Shown here: positions 33,640 through 46,552 of the stretch, piece by piece
Position numbering within the stretch: position 1 is the stretch's first letter
Layout of the letters: the number at the start of each line of letters is the position of its first letter
Origin: Chytriomyces cf. hyalinus JEL632
Taxonomy: Eukaryota; Chytridiomycota; Chytridiomycetes; Chytridiales; Chytriomycetaceae
Assembly (NCBI GenBank): GCA_025435555.1
Contig: JAIWWG010000024.1
Span: 62,001-126,000 of the forward strand
Reading direction: 5' to 3'
DNA length: 64,000 bases
The notes under the pieces: model-generated
Told to the model about the DNA's origin: nothing
Database searches by the model: none
The model's input: the letters and a program-made list of their open reading frames with translations, nothing else
Position numbers and translations under genes: made by a program

Positions 33640-36605
33640 CTATCTCAGCTCCCACAAGACCTCTGCAATCACCTTTGAATATTTGGGCCGTTCCGCCATT
33701 GCCAACGCCAAATCGTACTCAAACTCCAAAAACATTTCACGAACAATTTGTGAACGTGCCAAGTTCCGCAATATGAGAAGCGTTGTGAGCGGAATTCCGG
33801 CCAACTCAGGTCCATCAATCCCCCCACTTTTGAACGGCTTTTTAAACAAAGGCTGAGAAAATCCTCTCGTCTTTTTGGATGAATCCCCGACATGTGTGCG
33901 TACATGCTTAAAAACAGTTCCCCTTCCAGTTGGCGCTGCATGGTATGCATGGCAGCCTGACCACTGGCATCTGTAGAGTTGATTTGGTGTCGCGAAATGT
34001 TCTTCCGCCATGTGTGAGATGATTTCAGTCTCGGATGCAAACTCGAGAGGGCATTCAGATCCATCGGAAAGGGTCCAGTGACATTCAAACGATGGATCGG
34101 CAGGAATATCCTCTTCTTCAACCGGGGCGATGACTGGGTTGATCACAGGCATGCTGTTTGGCATACCGGCGTATCCAAAATTACCACCACCACCGGCGTA
34201 CTGGTCAACCTCTCTCTCCACCGGAATCGGTGTCGGTGCGGACGCGGGTGCTGGTACGGACTTGGCGCCAGCAAATTGCAGCAACAGCATTTGCTGCTTC
34301 TGTTGCAAGTTGGTGACCAGCACTGTCTTTTCAGCGTCACCCATGCTCGGATTTTGCTTCAACATTGCTGCATGCTCTTGCGTGATTTGTTGCTGCAGCT
34401 GCACCGAATATGCGTCCAATTCAGCCTTATTCTTAGGTGGACGGCCACGCTTTCTGTAGGTGATTGAAAATGGATCTTGCGGTGTGGGTGCCGTGAGGGA
34501 AGGACCCGCAGGTCCTGAAGCTGACCGTGCAGCGGGTGTAGATTGCGATGGGCCCGAGGGTACATACGACCCACCAGCTCTTCCTTCCTCCAAAACTTCA
34601 TCTTCGTCTCCATCAATATCAATATCGTCATCTTCCTTGTATGAGACAGATTTTGACGTAGTTCGATGCAGAGCGGGACTTACGGCGCTTGAGTTGACTT
34701 GGGATGGGGCTTGGCTTCGCACGGGTGTCGACGTGCCCGACTCCATCTTTGGAATTCTTTTTGATCCAAGCTTAGGCCCTCTTTTCAAAGGCTGGTTGTA
34801 GTCCATATTGACTGGCCCTGCGTTCCACATGGGTGTTCCTGGATACATGGAAGGCGGCATGAAGCCAGGAGGCCTAAAACCTGGCACATTCCCGCCCGGG
34901 GGAATATTCATTTGCTGTTGTGGGTATGGTTGAAGTGGCGGCGGCATCGGAGGTCCCATCACCATCTTGGTTTTCGCTGGTTTCACGTCCATATTGGGTC
35001 GCAGGTGCAAAAAGCTCATGAAAAGTCGCACAATATTGGATGGTGCGGCACACGCAACGACACGCGCAATTGCGTCAACGCCCAAGCATGAATACGAGTA
35101 GATGAATTCGAGGGTGAGGTAGATGAGAAAGTCATCTCCGCGAACGCGAAGCAGCTGAACGCAACGATCCAAAACTGTAGTATCCATGTCCATTAAATGA
35201 GCATGATTACCATCTGTCGCACAGAGTTTGGTAAATGATCGCAACGAGCCAAGCAGAAGGGCTTTATCATTGGTCTCGGTGAGGATTTTTCGCAAGCATG
35301 CGAGATAAAAGTCATTTCGACCTCGTAGGTTGATGGCGCCCGCTAGATTCTCAAAAATTTCCAAACTTTCGAGCTTCAGAGTGGTATAGATTGAGTAGCA
35401 TGGGAGGGCCAGCGATTTGGCGAGTACAGTGAGGAGTGGATTCTGATTGATGAAGAATTTCGCATGCGGTTCGGTGAAGGAAAAATTTCGAAGGATGTGC
35501 ATGATTTGAAGAACACGATCAAGCATAGTTGCGCATTCTTTCAGGTTGAAGAGAGTCAATTCCGAAAAATTTGGAAGCTTTGCGAGATGCTCAGGTTTGC
35601 TGAAATCCGGACTTGTTTCAAAATTGTCTGCAGCGGTGTTGAGTTTGAGCAGTGCAAAAAAGGCGTCGGTATGCGCGATGATGGCTTCGATTAACCCAGG
35701 AATGCTTCCAATGTGAAAATTCGGTGGTGTGGAGCTGCTAAGTTTGACCAATTTGTTGAACGCCCAGTCCACTTCGTTTGGTAAATCAGATTGAAGAGCC
35801 AGCAGAATTTTGTTGTGTGCGCCGCCCTGCAAATACTTGTCTGAAGAAGCATTAAATCAGCACCATTTCATGCAATGTGATTTTAACTCACCATCAGGCG
35901 CAAACTCTATGACCTTTATAGGAGCACCGTTTCCCCTCTGAGGAGCGACGTATGTTGAAGTCATGGTTACGGAGGGGACAGTAGGTTGAATCTGATTCCT
36001 TGTTTTGGTCTTTTTCGAGGACGCACCTAAAAGAGAACATGAAAACGTTCATAAGAGAATGAATGGATATGCTGATTTTCATCTAGAAACTCACCGCCGT
36101 CATCGTCCTGGAATCGTTTCGATGCGTTCTCGATAATCTTGATTTGCGAGATGGGAACGCCGTAGTCCGTGACTTGGGCGTAATTGTACAGACTCTGCTT
36201 GTAAGCCCTCTTTATCACGTACGCGCTGTTTGTGCATGTCGGCGGAAAATCGAACGGATTGGCAATCTTTTGCCAGCCATGCTCCTCCGTCACCTGAGAT
36301 ATGCACGTTTTAATTCGCATATAACGCAACCAGCACCGCCGCACCTTCTCGAACCCGCCCGCATGTTTGACGCCCAAGTAAATGCGCCTGAGATCCAGCT
36401 TCTTGCCGCCCAGAATCGGCTCCACCTGTAGAAAAGTCCTGCAGGTCCGCGTTTTTTTTTAAACAACTGAGGCAAAACCTGATGGGGTCTCCGGAAGGAC
36501 AAACCCGATAGAGTCGTGAAACTGCTGCAGCTGGGCAATGAATTCGTAGTACTCGGGTATGCGCTCGATCCCGTCGTCATCGAGGTTTTTGATGCGACCA
36601 GACAT
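33640..36605 (-). CDS. RSC9: ARID2/RSC9-type chromatin remodeller subunit
   Basis: Subunit of PBAF/RSC-type remodellers, nuclear. The N-terminal exons form an ARID DNA-binding domain: EYYEFIAQLQQFHDS, VEPILGGKKLDLRRIYLGVKHAGGFEKV, EEHGWQKIANPFDFPP and SAYVIKRAYKQSLYNYA. The large exon (up to about 35832) carries an armadillo-like helical region (IIAHTDAFFALLKLNTAAD to LEFIYSYSCLG), a Pro-rich stretch, an acidic DDDIDIDGDEDE block, an AT-hook-like YRKRGRPPK and a C2H2 finger pair (FECHWTLSDGSECPLEF and YRCQWSGCHAYH). The last exon ends ELAGIPLTTLLILRNLA and VIAEVLWELR, another ARID2 hallmark. The start at 36605 (MSGRIKNLDDDG) leads straight into the ARID domain. The first donor inferred is GTTGTT, not the consensus. 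Confidence 0.88.
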
Positions 36606-37292
36606 TTCCAAGTTCTTTTCTTGTTTATTATTTTCTCATTTTACGCTTTGGCGAACTTGAAAACGAACCGTCCTTTTTCTGCAACCGCTCTCTCGTTGTC
36701 CGGTCCTGCGCGGCCCTGTTCTCACCATCGAATAAGAGCTGACTGCATTCGAAAGGCGCGATCTGCGAATTCGCACGATAAGAGACGCTTAGTCTTCCAT
36801 ATTTCCTTTTCACCGTCGACACACAATCAACCCACCAACAGTTGCACATGTCAAGAACAAGTTGCTGCAGAATGAGCGTTGTGCTTGCGCATACTTCCCA
36901 TTGATCAAGCCTTGCCCTAGGTGGCCTCGATTTTCTCAGCCTGGAAAACGCGTTGTCGAAAATTCCCGAGAATGCCATCCAAATGGAACACATTTAAATT
37001 CCGTCTTGAGAATGAGTCGATGAAGCGCGGCTATTCTGTGTGCGCCCATCATCGCGTTGGTTTATATGATCCGCTGAAGCCTCCTTTCTCCTACCGCGAG
37101 TTCAGCAGCTTTTGGACGGCATGCCTTGGCGGATGGAGCGAGGCAGACAGCTCAAATCAAACAGCTCAGAGCAGCAATCTTGTCTTGCATTCATCAAAAT
37201 CGTGACAAACGCACGCGTTGTTGAAAATAAACCCCGACCCAGTTTGCCAAACTCAATTAAATTGGAAACATGCCCATTCAAACTCGCATAAA
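36606..37292. other. Divergent intergenic region between ARID2-like and P450 genes
   Basis: About 690 bp. A plus-strand open frame of 77 residues from an ATG near 36972 (MPSKWNTFKFRLEN) is present but has no recognisable domain or support, so I do not call it. No RNA gene or strong TATA seen. Confidence 0.35.
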
Positions 37293-39236
37293 ATGCTTTA
37301 CACCTCATTGAAAGCCGTTGCGGCTGTGGCGGCCCTGTCTGCCGTGACCTCTCTCGGCATGTACTTGGTTGCTTGCCAGAGGGCCCGTGCATTGAAACGC
37401 ATGAACCCAACCCTGACCGTGTACCCGGTCCTTATTGCGCCGTCGTCTCTTCTCAATCTGTTGAATGTACGTATGATGCTGGTTGATTTAACCTGTTGCT
37501 CATCATCGTGACACCCCAGCTGATCCCGCGCTGGATGAAAATCAGCTTTCCCAAAAACTGGACCTTTGACGGCAAATACGACAGATTCAACGAAACGTGA
37601 GCGTCATAGATGTTCCCATACGCATGCATATCAATAATTAAGCTTTTCGTATCTGTCCGCAGGAAGGACGGTGTGTTTGCAATCTGCACGGTAAACCAAA
37701 CCAATGTCCAGGTCAGTTCCGAGACTGTGTCGCAGTTACCAATCTCTTACACAAGTATGGGTTCAATTAATCTTTAGGTCGCGAATTCAGAACTATCAAA
37801 GGAAATCATGGTCAATCGATACAAGGAGTTTCTCAAACCAATCCAACTCTATGGAGTCCTCGATGTTTATGGTATGCTTTGGACTGCCGATGCACACACG
37901 TCAAGTCCGAGTTTTATATTGACGTTTTCAAATACTTACCGCAGGTAAAAACATTGTCACTGTTGAAGGCGATGAATGGAGACGCCACCGAAAGATTGCT
38001 GCCCCCACATTTTCTGAACAGAATAACGCGCTCGTCCATAAAAGCTCGATTCAAATTGCAAACCAAATGTTTGCTTCTTGGGAGAAGAACAGCATTACGG
38101 CAAAAGACGGCAAGCAAAGCTACCGCGTAAACACGTCAGATGATATGATGGAATTTGCTCTGTCCGTCATTTCATCGGCCGCATTCGGCATTGATATTCC
38201 GTGGCACACTGAGCCAGACAATTCAGAGTTTCGTCAGGGACACCAGATTTCTTTCAAGCAGTCCCTTGAAATCGTTGTCAATCGGCTGCAGTACTGGGTC
38301 ATCACTCCCAAGTTTTTGTACTTGTTCCCCATCAAGTACCTGCAGGAAACGAAGCAGGGTTTCGACGAGTTTGGGAAATACTTGGACCGCATCATCGACG
38401 ATGCCGAAGAATCCGCATCAGAAGAAAAGCCAAAGAATGTTTGTGACTATGAAATGTCTCGTATGTTCATCAAATTAATGATCCCACTTTAGCTCCTTCA
38501 AATGCTGACAAAGGCCACGATGTCCGAAAAGTCGCCAGAATCCAGACTCTCAAAGGCTGAACTGAAAGGAAACTCGTTCGTCTTCATCCTGGCTGGTATG
38601 TTTTTCTCACCACTCCTGCCTCTGCCTTTCCAAATTCCAACTGCGCATTCTCCAGGTCACGAAACTACGGCAGGTGTGCTTCAATTCGCGCTTACATTGC
38701 TCGCTCTGCACCCAGAGAAACAACACAAGCTGTTCCAAGAAATCCGACAAGTTCTCGGCGATTCGTCCATCCCAGAATACAAAGACCTGGCCAAGTTGAA
38801 GTACGTTCAGTCCATCATGAATGAATCCATGCGCATGTTCCCTCCTGTTACGGGCATCCCCAAGTACACCGCCACCCAGACACTCTCACTTGGGCCATAC
38901 GTGTTTCCACCAAAGACATTCATCAACATTAACACGGCTGGGCTCCATTACAACCCAGCTGCCTGGGGTGGAGATTCGTTCGAATTCAAGCCTGAACGAT
39001 TCATGGCATCCGATGCACCATCTCGATCTGGGTTTGCTCCCTTTTCCGAGGGTCCGCGAGGCTGCGTCGGAAAGAAGTTTGCGCAAGTGGAGTTCATGAC
39101 GCTGCTCACGCTGATTTCGTTGAATTACACGTGGACTCTTCCTGAAGATGTGGATGTTGCCCATGTGTTGGACGCAACTCAGATCATCACGCTGAAGCCA
39201 AAGACTCCCGTTGAGCTGATGTTTAAACGACGTTGA
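37293..39236 (+). CDS. Cytochrome P450 monooxygenase
   Basis: Membrane-anchored haem-thiolate monooxygenase. The N-terminal hydrophobic anchor LKAVAAVAALSAVTSLGMYLVAC is followed by a basic RARALKR stop-transfer. Later exons give WRRHRKIAAPTFSEQNN (helix C), the I-helix oxygen-binding motif AGHETT (joined across an intron within the motif at FILAG/HETT), the K-helix ESMRMFPP, FKPERF (PERF) and the haem loop FSEGPRGCVGKKFAQVE with the axial Cys. Overall length about 530 residues and the layout resemble microsomal CYP3/CYP4/CYP64-like fungal enzymes, but the family cannot be named. Eight or more introns of about 50-70 nt. Substrate unknown; no biosynthetic cluster is visible around it. Confidence 0.92.
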
Positions 39237-39405
39237 GCTTGCCCTCCGAATGAAGACCTCCCATTGTTTTCTAAAACATAAAGAACCTCTTGCGTTACGA
39301 TGGATCGTATTTTTACTTTGTTCACCTGTCTCTAGTAGTTACGCTCCGCAGTCATTAAATTCTGTGTTGCAAAATTCACGCCCTTGGGTTCTGGACATAA
39401 GGAAT

Positions 39406-39762
39406 TCATCTGGTAACAGGTCGTGATATCAGGGGCGGATCACGACTTCTTTCGGACTTTTCGGACAACTCATTATCATATACCACCAAGCACAGGTCTG
39501 CATGTCGCCGGCCATTAAGTCCATAGCATCGATAGAGTGCGCGCGAAGATGCGTTTTCTTCTTCTTCCTTGGTCGGGATGTTCGTGATGGAATAATGACA
39601 CTCAACGCTAGGCTGGATGCCACCTATGCAGCTGGCTGTGTTTTGCTGAAGTGAAACTATCTCCAGTGACTTTTTTCCCGACAAGGATAAGGAAAATCCA
39701 ACAACAAAAAGAGTCAAAAAAAGAATCCATAAAACGACTATTATTTTTCGTTTTGGTTTCAT
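39406..39762 (-). CDS. Possible small signal-anchor protein
   Basis: An open frame with ATG at 39762 encodes about 118 residues: MKPKRK, a hydrophobic segment IIVVLWILFLTLFVVGFSL, then a soluble part with four Cys (SCIGG, ECHY, RCYG, LCLVV). The start lies one base after the stop of the Ima1-like gene on the same strand. That spacing is odd for a separate eukaryotic gene; it might be an alternative 3' exon of the upstream gene or a chance frame. No family recognised. Confidence 0.35.
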   Translation of the reverse strand: MKPKRKIIVVLWILFLTLFVVGFSLSLSGKKSLEIVSLQQNTASCIGGIQPSVECHYSITNIPTKEEEENASSRALYRCYGLNGRRHADLCLVVYDNELSEKSERSRDPPLISRPVTR

Positions 39763-39763
39763 G

Positions 39764-41817
39764 CTACACAGTCGATCCAACCATAAATACTGCACCAAAA
39801 AGCCCAACGTCAGCCGCATCCAACATCCATCCGCCGAAACCGCCCAGATTCAGTTCGTATAGTTGTAGAAACTCTGCCCCTGCCCACCAGGGTAATTCAT
39901 TCGGGATTAGTTCCATGAGCTGCTGCAATCCCACCATCCCACTTCCAACAGGCATCAAAGGCAATCGCTGTTTAATGAATGGATGCATCGTTGTAGCAGC
40001 TGTTACAAGGTTCGCGCAGACCAAAAACGACTGATGGTACAGAAAGTTAATTATTTAGGCGATTTGGAAGTGTCGAAGTAACGCGTTGCTTACGAAAAAG
40101 ATCCATGAAGGAAGCCGCCCAGGTCTCGCCGAACTACCATCATCCAGCCAACGAGTCCAAAGAATCCGCCAAAGCACCAAAAGAAAGAGAAAACAAATCT
40201 TGAACGCCGGGTATATGTGATTGGCATACTCTCCAATCTGCCCATTAAGACATATTAATCCCGGTAATCGTTGCGCCACAAGAGCAGCTTTTGCAACGAA
40301 AGCCACGATGAAGCTCGCAATGACGAATTTGTGAAGACGGCAAATATTCTTGTAACGAAATTTGAATTCGGCGGCGATCGAATCAAAGTCTTGGAGCTCT
40401 GGCGTTTCGCATTTTGTAAATGATGCAGACCTTCGAAATGAAGCGATCGAGTTTCGCCTCTCGGGAGACGAAGAAATTCCAGAGTTTAAGCTGTTTGCAA
40501 ATGCAAACTCGAGATTTTCCAGACCAAACTGTGGTATCCCCCGGGAGGTTATTTCAGGTTGCTTTCGGGAAAGTTGACAGAGCAAACTCACTTCATCTTC
40601 ATCTTGTTGTATTCCACTGCAATGCGCGTCGTCAAATCCATTCTTGGAATTTGAGAGGTGAAGCCCTGAAATGCCAGAATCGCCTCTTTTCAACCTTCCG
40701 ACATTCTGAGAGTCCAAAGACGACTGCTCCATCGTGGATTGATTTGCACAATCATTTCCCGATAAGACAAAGGTCGCGTTTAGTGACCGCAAGAGACAAG
40801 CTAGCCCCTGAAAATGCCAACAAGATGCATGAAGTTATATAAACGAGCCCCGATGGCATGTCGAAAAAATCCCTCACAACTGCATTGAGTCCGAAAAGAA
40901 AAATGTTCCATTTCACAAGCGTTTTGGCGTCATCAATCGTCCGTTGCAGCAGGAAAAACATCACCATTCTCATACTGAAGAGATATGTTTGGGAAAACTA
41001 TTCGAAGGATAACATCAGGGAACCATTCACGCATTTCGAGAATTTTCATTAGAATTACCAAGTATTGCGCTTTGTGCAAGCGAATTCTGAGAATGTTTCC
41101 TCTTCGTTTCGAGATATGCACTTTCGAAAACATAACCATTGCAGTTAATCTGCGCATCCACCCGGTAGATGCCTTCTGCTTCCATGCAAGATATACGACT
41201 GTGTTGTCCCGAATCCGTTTGATGTCAGGTTGAAAGCGATCAGATTCGTCCGTAAACACGTTGTAGTTGTAAAATAGCGCCATTGGCGAATCAATGACCA
41301 AAAGTAACGGATTGAAGAATATGAAGGGTGCAGACGCAAGCACACAGACAAAAGCAGGGGTGTATAGAGTCCGGGACATGTGTTCCATGTGTGTGAAAGC
41401 TGAGATGGGACGCAAGAAAACTGCGCAGTGGCCGATCATGACAGCCAGCAGCAAGGCAACAACAGTCAGGATGCCTCCAGCCATGGTATAATAAGCTGCA
41501 GATGATTGAATGGATTTGCGGTAACTTGGCACGGTGCCTGGATGGGCATCACCCACATTCGAATCAGACCTCCTGAAGGACACCTTTTTTTCTGCAAATT
41601 TCAGAGCCAGGCGGACACTGTAAGAGCAACGGGTGCACGGAAACGGAAACAGTTTCGCGATTCGTTTTTTGTACAGGTTTCGGCACTTTTCGTCGAGTTC
41701 GGAGTCTGGGTTGGCTTCATCGCAGTCAGAATCCGAGCATTCGAAGGCGTTGATGAGCTGCGTGTATAGAGACACGTTTGTGGTGCAGGCGGGGCAGAGC
41801 TTTTGTTGTGTGCTCAT
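39764..41817 (-). CDS. Ima1/TMEM201-like nuclear membrane protein (tentative)
   Basis: Multi-pass membrane protein. The N-terminus LCPACTTNVSLYTQLI...FECSDSDC, then NPDSELDEKC and FPFPCTRCSYSV gives paired CxxC-type cysteines around an Asn-Pro-Asp turn, as in the Ima1 N-terminal domain of inner nuclear membrane proteins (yeast Ima1, animal Samp1). It is followed by hydrophobic segments: GGILTVVALLLAVMIGHCA, YTPAFVCVLASAPFIFF and, after introns, GLVYITSCILLAFSGASLSLA, FVIASFIVAFVAKAALVAQ and ICFLFLLVLWRILW, ending FGAVFMVGSTV. A Ser-rich loop (SSPERRNSIASFRRS) separates two segments. The order of Zn domain first and helices after fits Ima1, but the first Cys motif deviates from the usual CxxC-N pattern, so the call is tentative. 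Confidence 0.5.
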
Positions 41818-42154
41818 TTTAAGAATTATTTAAATAAAGGCAAGAAAATATTTTTGAACCAATTGAGGACAAACAGTGTTCTGTCCAGCAGGAACACGCA
41901 ATCTTCATTCCCACTTCTCTCCCGTCTCATGCTCAGCATATGCATGTGTGTGTATGCATGTGTGTGTGTGTGTGTGGGCGAGGAAAAGAAAGAGAAGGAG
42001 AACAAAGAAGATGAATAGAGGCGAAGACGAACAGAGACGCGAAACAGAAAATTTAAACGTGTGTCCGATATGACAAATGCGCATTTTGAAACTTGTATTT
42101 CCAGCTCACGTTTCTGATTTTAAGGCCGTCACATTTAACTGTCACAGAATAGAG
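41818..42154. other. Divergent intergenic region with TG microsatellite
   Basis: A TG/TATGCA-rich simple repeat runs from about 41938 to 41977 between the Ima1-like gene and protein kinase A. The purine-rich stretch GAAAAGAAAGAGAAGG follows it. No gene is visible. Confidence 0.5.
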
Positions 42155-45100
42155 ATGGCTGAGCGCGAGCCTGCAGCAGCACCATGCACCACCGCACCAG
42201 GAGAAGGCATGAATGGAGTCGCCGCTGAGGGAGTCACAAGAGAGAGAGAGGGCTCCATGGCCTCGCCGTCACTCAACTCCATTGCCCCACCAGCCCAGCC
42301 TGCCCTGAACGACTCGTCACTCGCTGCCGCAGCCAGGAAACCCAGTAAAGTGCTTACAAGAGATACGTACTCAAACACGGCCATGTCCTACTCTTTCCCT
42401 TCTCCATCTACCACGACACCGTCTCCGTCACCGCTTGCGAGGGATGCAAAGAAGAAGGGCACCACTGGACAGCAAGTAAAAAGCAGGATCGCTGCATTTG
42501 AAACCATTGGTCAGAAGGAGAAAGCGGCCCTGATGCCGAAGTGCGTAATTTCATTTCACATGCTGTCACCCACCCTGTTTAACCCATGCATTCATCGCCA
42601 TTGAAACTGCACCCATCTCGCAATCATCATTACATCAGACAAAGATCAACAACAAACAACCAGAAAGCTGCCGGCGCTGATATCGCTCCGAAACAACCCT
42701 ATAGAAGCCCCTATGCGTATACACCCGTGAAAGTACCAGCCGTCGCATCCCCGACCCCAAAACGCTCGTCAGATACCCCCTCAGAGAAGAATACGTCCAG
42801 CTTTCAATCAAACTCCAAAAATACCCAGGGACCATCGTACACGAGTCCGTACGCTTACAAACCAACTGGACATTCGAAGCGATTGGTCGAAGTGGACGAG
42901 CAGGGAGACCCAATCGAGCGAAGATCCTCGACTGCGTCCTCGGTTGCGTCAGGTAGTTGGTCTCGTTTAAATCCACCTGCAGTGATTCTGCAGTTCTGTA
43001 TTTAACCGCAATTATCCACTCTCAGCCAACAACAAGAACGTTGGATCGAAAAGAGGTTCAGCAGAATCATCCACTTCAGGTTCCGCGATATTTTTATTTT
43101 CGATCGTTACAAAAAAATTGCAAGCCCTGACCCACTTTCGCATCAGCTGGTCGGAAGGCAGGACATGTGCGCAAAGCCAGTCTTGTAAGTTCCACATCAA
43201 TCACCCCCTCGACAAAACCCCAATGGAAAGTAGTCGGCCCACCGCAAGTTCACTTAAGCAGCAGCACAACAACCCCCCGGGTTCTTTACAAGGCGTCCTC
43301 CAGAGGGTACACAAAGTCAATGAGCCCATCATCCCCCATCAGCTCCAGTGATGCGTTTGCGTCCAAACTCACCTCTATCACTAGTACAGCAACTGTTACA
43401 ATTGCCGCACGAAATCAGATGGCCGCTGGGCTCGGAAGTCGAGACGTGAAGCGTCCAGCTCCGTCTCCAAAACAAAAGCCTACCATGACTGCAACTACCA
43501 TTCGGCTGGCTCCTGGAATGAAGCCTTCAGATGTGAAAGCCGCTAGTCGCCTGGCTGCTGCTGCGAATGCTCCATCCGCTGAGCCTCCAAAAGCCAAAGC
43601 ACCCGTCCCAGATAAGCGGCCACAAACTCCGAAGCAGTCGCAGTCGAATGTTTCCTCCCCTAGATCGAGGACGGCAAGTCCAGCACCTGGTGCGAAATCC
43701 ATCAAAAAGACACTTTCGAACACATCAACTACACCGGCATCTCCATCCATGCTCAAAACCTCATCCAAAATTGGCTCTGGGTCTTCAAAGCTTCCCATCA
43801 CTTCGTTAAAGATTGTTACAGTGGAAGAAACACCATCCTCCCCACTTGCAACTATCCCACCAGCAGCCGCTTCAGTGATTTCTCCGATTTCTCCACCTGC
43901 AGTTACAACTGCAGTCGAAATACCGAAGATTGAGTCGACAACGACGATGCCTGAAATTGCGACCGTGGAAACTGCTCGGGTGGCAACGGCGGACCCACCA
44001 TCCCTTGCCGAGATTAGTGACGAAGCGAATGTCGTCGGCCTCGTCGTTGACTGTGCGAAAATCACCGACAAAGAAACAGCCACTTCCGAAGCAGCAGTCC
44101 CCATTGTCGAACCCGCTGCAGCGTCTACCCCATCAGACACAGCTATTCCCCCCGTCGAAGAAAAGAAGGTTGCCCGCCGATTAACCATGTTGACGGGATG
44201 GCTATTTGGCAAAAAGTCAACGACAACGCCACCCGTGAGCGAGCCGGCAGTAAGTGCGGGCGACTCGCAGGATGCTGCGAGTACTATTTCAATGTTGAAC
44301 GGCGCTGTCGAGGAGGCAATTCAGCCGGAGGTGGTTGTTGAAGAAAGCGCTGCAGGAGGTGTTGTGGCGGAAGTCGGAAAACCTGTCAGAGAAGAAAATC
44401 CTGCAGAAGAAGCAATTGCCGCAGTTCCGATAGATGTTAAATCCGAAGTGGTGGAGGCTGAGACATCAGTTCCTGTGGAAGACACCATTGAACAAAACGA
44501 TGTCTTCCCTCAAGTGGTTGAAGAAGTTTCTGCCCCCGAACCAGCTGTAACTGAAAGAAAAGTAGAGGCACCCGAAGTACCTGTCATGACGTCTGAAGTT
44601 GTCACGCAATTAGAAAACGAGGATGTTAAGATGGCCGATGCCACAGTGGCCGCTTCCACTGGAATTCCAGCTCCGATTGAACAAAATGTTGCGGAAGAAA
44701 GTCTGATTGCCGAACCTGCGGTTACTGCATCTGTAACTACTGAAGTCAAAGCTACGGAGTCGATTGTGAAAGAAACCGACCGAATGGACGTGGTACTGGA
44801 AGAGGATGAAGAAGAATGCAGTACTCCTATTGACACTGTACCGGCGTCTGAGGCATCTACGATTGTCCCTGAGGAAGTTTCAGTTCCAGCTGTTGTTGTT
44901 TCCCAGGAGCGAGATGTCCTGTCCGTTGTTCCCGAAGGGCATGAAGAGGATGAGACAACCGATATGGACGATCAAATGCATATTCCTCGTCCTGCGAACA
45001 AACTTTTCGATGACATTGACACGGATTTGTCAGAGGACGTTCCAGTCGAGAGTGTTTCTCTGCGTGATATGGTCGTGGACGAACTCAAAAATAACATTCC

Positions 45101-46552
45101 TATCCTGGCTGAGCGGATCTCTCTAGATGACCTAGAAAAGGAACAACTTGCCATTGATCAAGAAGGTCCGGTTGAGCATCCTGTGTTGAAAAATCTGCTG
45201 ACGGAGCGCCATATTCCCGTGGAGCGAGTTGCTCTGGATCAGCTTATGTTTGAAACTCGAACAGACAGTGATTCAAGTCGGTCGGGTAGTTATGGGGATA
45301 TTGATATGCTCCGGCGCCCTTCCCCACCTTCGACGCCAGAAACAATTTACGATGCCAAGCCATTCCATATTTCAGATTTCAAACTCATCAAAACTGTGGG
45401 AACTGGGTCGTTTGGTCGAGTCCATTTAGCCCTTCACACGCAAACAAACACTTACGTTGCCCTGAAAGTGCTACGTAAACACGATGTCGTCAAGTTGAAG
45501 CAGGTTGAACACACTCTCGATGAAAAGCGAATTCTCGAAGCGCTTTGCAATGGTTGTCCTTTCCTCGTGCATCTGTACGGCTCGTTTATGGATTGCGAAT
45601 ATCTCTACCTCGTCCTGGAATACATTCAGGGTGGTGAGCTTTTCACATACCTGCGAAATGTGGACAAGTTGGACAACGAGTCTGCCAAGTTCTACGCCGC
45701 GGAAGTGGTTCTTGCGTTTGAGTACTTGCACAGTGCCAACGTTGTATATCGCGATTTGAAGCCAGAAAACTTGCTGATTGACAACAGAGGACACATCCGC
45801 GTTACTGATTTTGGATTTGCAAAACATCTTGATGGTGACGAGACGCATACGCTTTGTGGAACTCCGGATTATTTGGCACCTGAAGTGGTTAGTGTACCTA
45901 ATGTTGATGGAGTTGAGTTGCTCGTTTCTTCATCGGAGTGTTTTGTAGTTTTTGTTTTGTTTTGTTTTGCCAGAAGCAACCTGGTATTGGCACTGACAAA
46001 AAACCTGTAATACTTACCCCATTTCCGTTCCAACAAATTCCCAGATTCAGGCAAAGGGCTATGGTAAAGCTGTTGACTGGTGGGCACTTGGAATCCTCAT
46101 TTACGAAATGATTGCTGGCCATCCACCCTTCTTTGATGATGATCCGTTCCGTCTGTACGAAAAAATTGTGGCATGCCGTCTTGCTTTCCCGCCTTTCATG
46201 CATCCATTGGCCAAAGACTTGATTCGTCGGCTGCTAACACCGGACTTGTCCCGGCGGTATGGAAACCTGCGAGATGGAGCCTTGGACATCAAGATGCACC
46301 CGTGGTTTCAAGGGATTGACTGGGATGCAATGTGGGAGCTTAGAATGGATGCACCGTATATTCCAGACGTTGAGGGTGACGGTGATACATCACACGTGAG
46401 TATTTAGATGCTTGTTATGTTTTCAAGAATCTCCTCGTCCGTCTGTTAAAATCCCATTCTCCACCGCACAGTTTGACGAATACGAAGAGGATTACGCTCC
46501 ATACGGCCGCAATGTTCCTGACCCATATGCCGACATATTCAAAGACTTTTAA
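42155..46552 (+). CDS. Protein kinase A catalytic subunit with very long N-terminal extension
   Basis: cAMP-dependent protein kinase-type AGC kinase. Exons 42155-42540, 42639-42952, 43026-43079, about 43152-45888, 46046-46396 and 46471-46552. The kinase core lies in the last third: [64 protein letters not shown], the activation loop [14 protein letters not shown] with the PDK1-site Thr, and [12 protein letters not shown]. The C-terminal tail [12 protein letters not shown] ends IFKDF, the FxxF motif of PKA. About 850-900 residues precede the kinase: Ser/Pro/Lys-rich, with two SPYAY units ([16 protein letters not shown]), and then strongly acidic Val/Glu-rich stretches. PKA catalytic subunits are usually near 350-400 residues with a short N-tail, so the extension is exceptional. 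A 265-residue antisense frame is a shadow. Confidence 0.9.

Noticed and set aside
36921-37205. 94-residue plus-strand frame before the P450
   Set aside because: It begins at GTG, has no recognised domain and sits in a normal divergent promoter gap.
43415-44212. Antisense open frame of 265 residues opposite protein kinase A
   Set aside because: It mirrors the low-complexity coding sequence (Val/Ala/Gly-rich translation) and has no motif, while the sense strand continues into a clear kinase.
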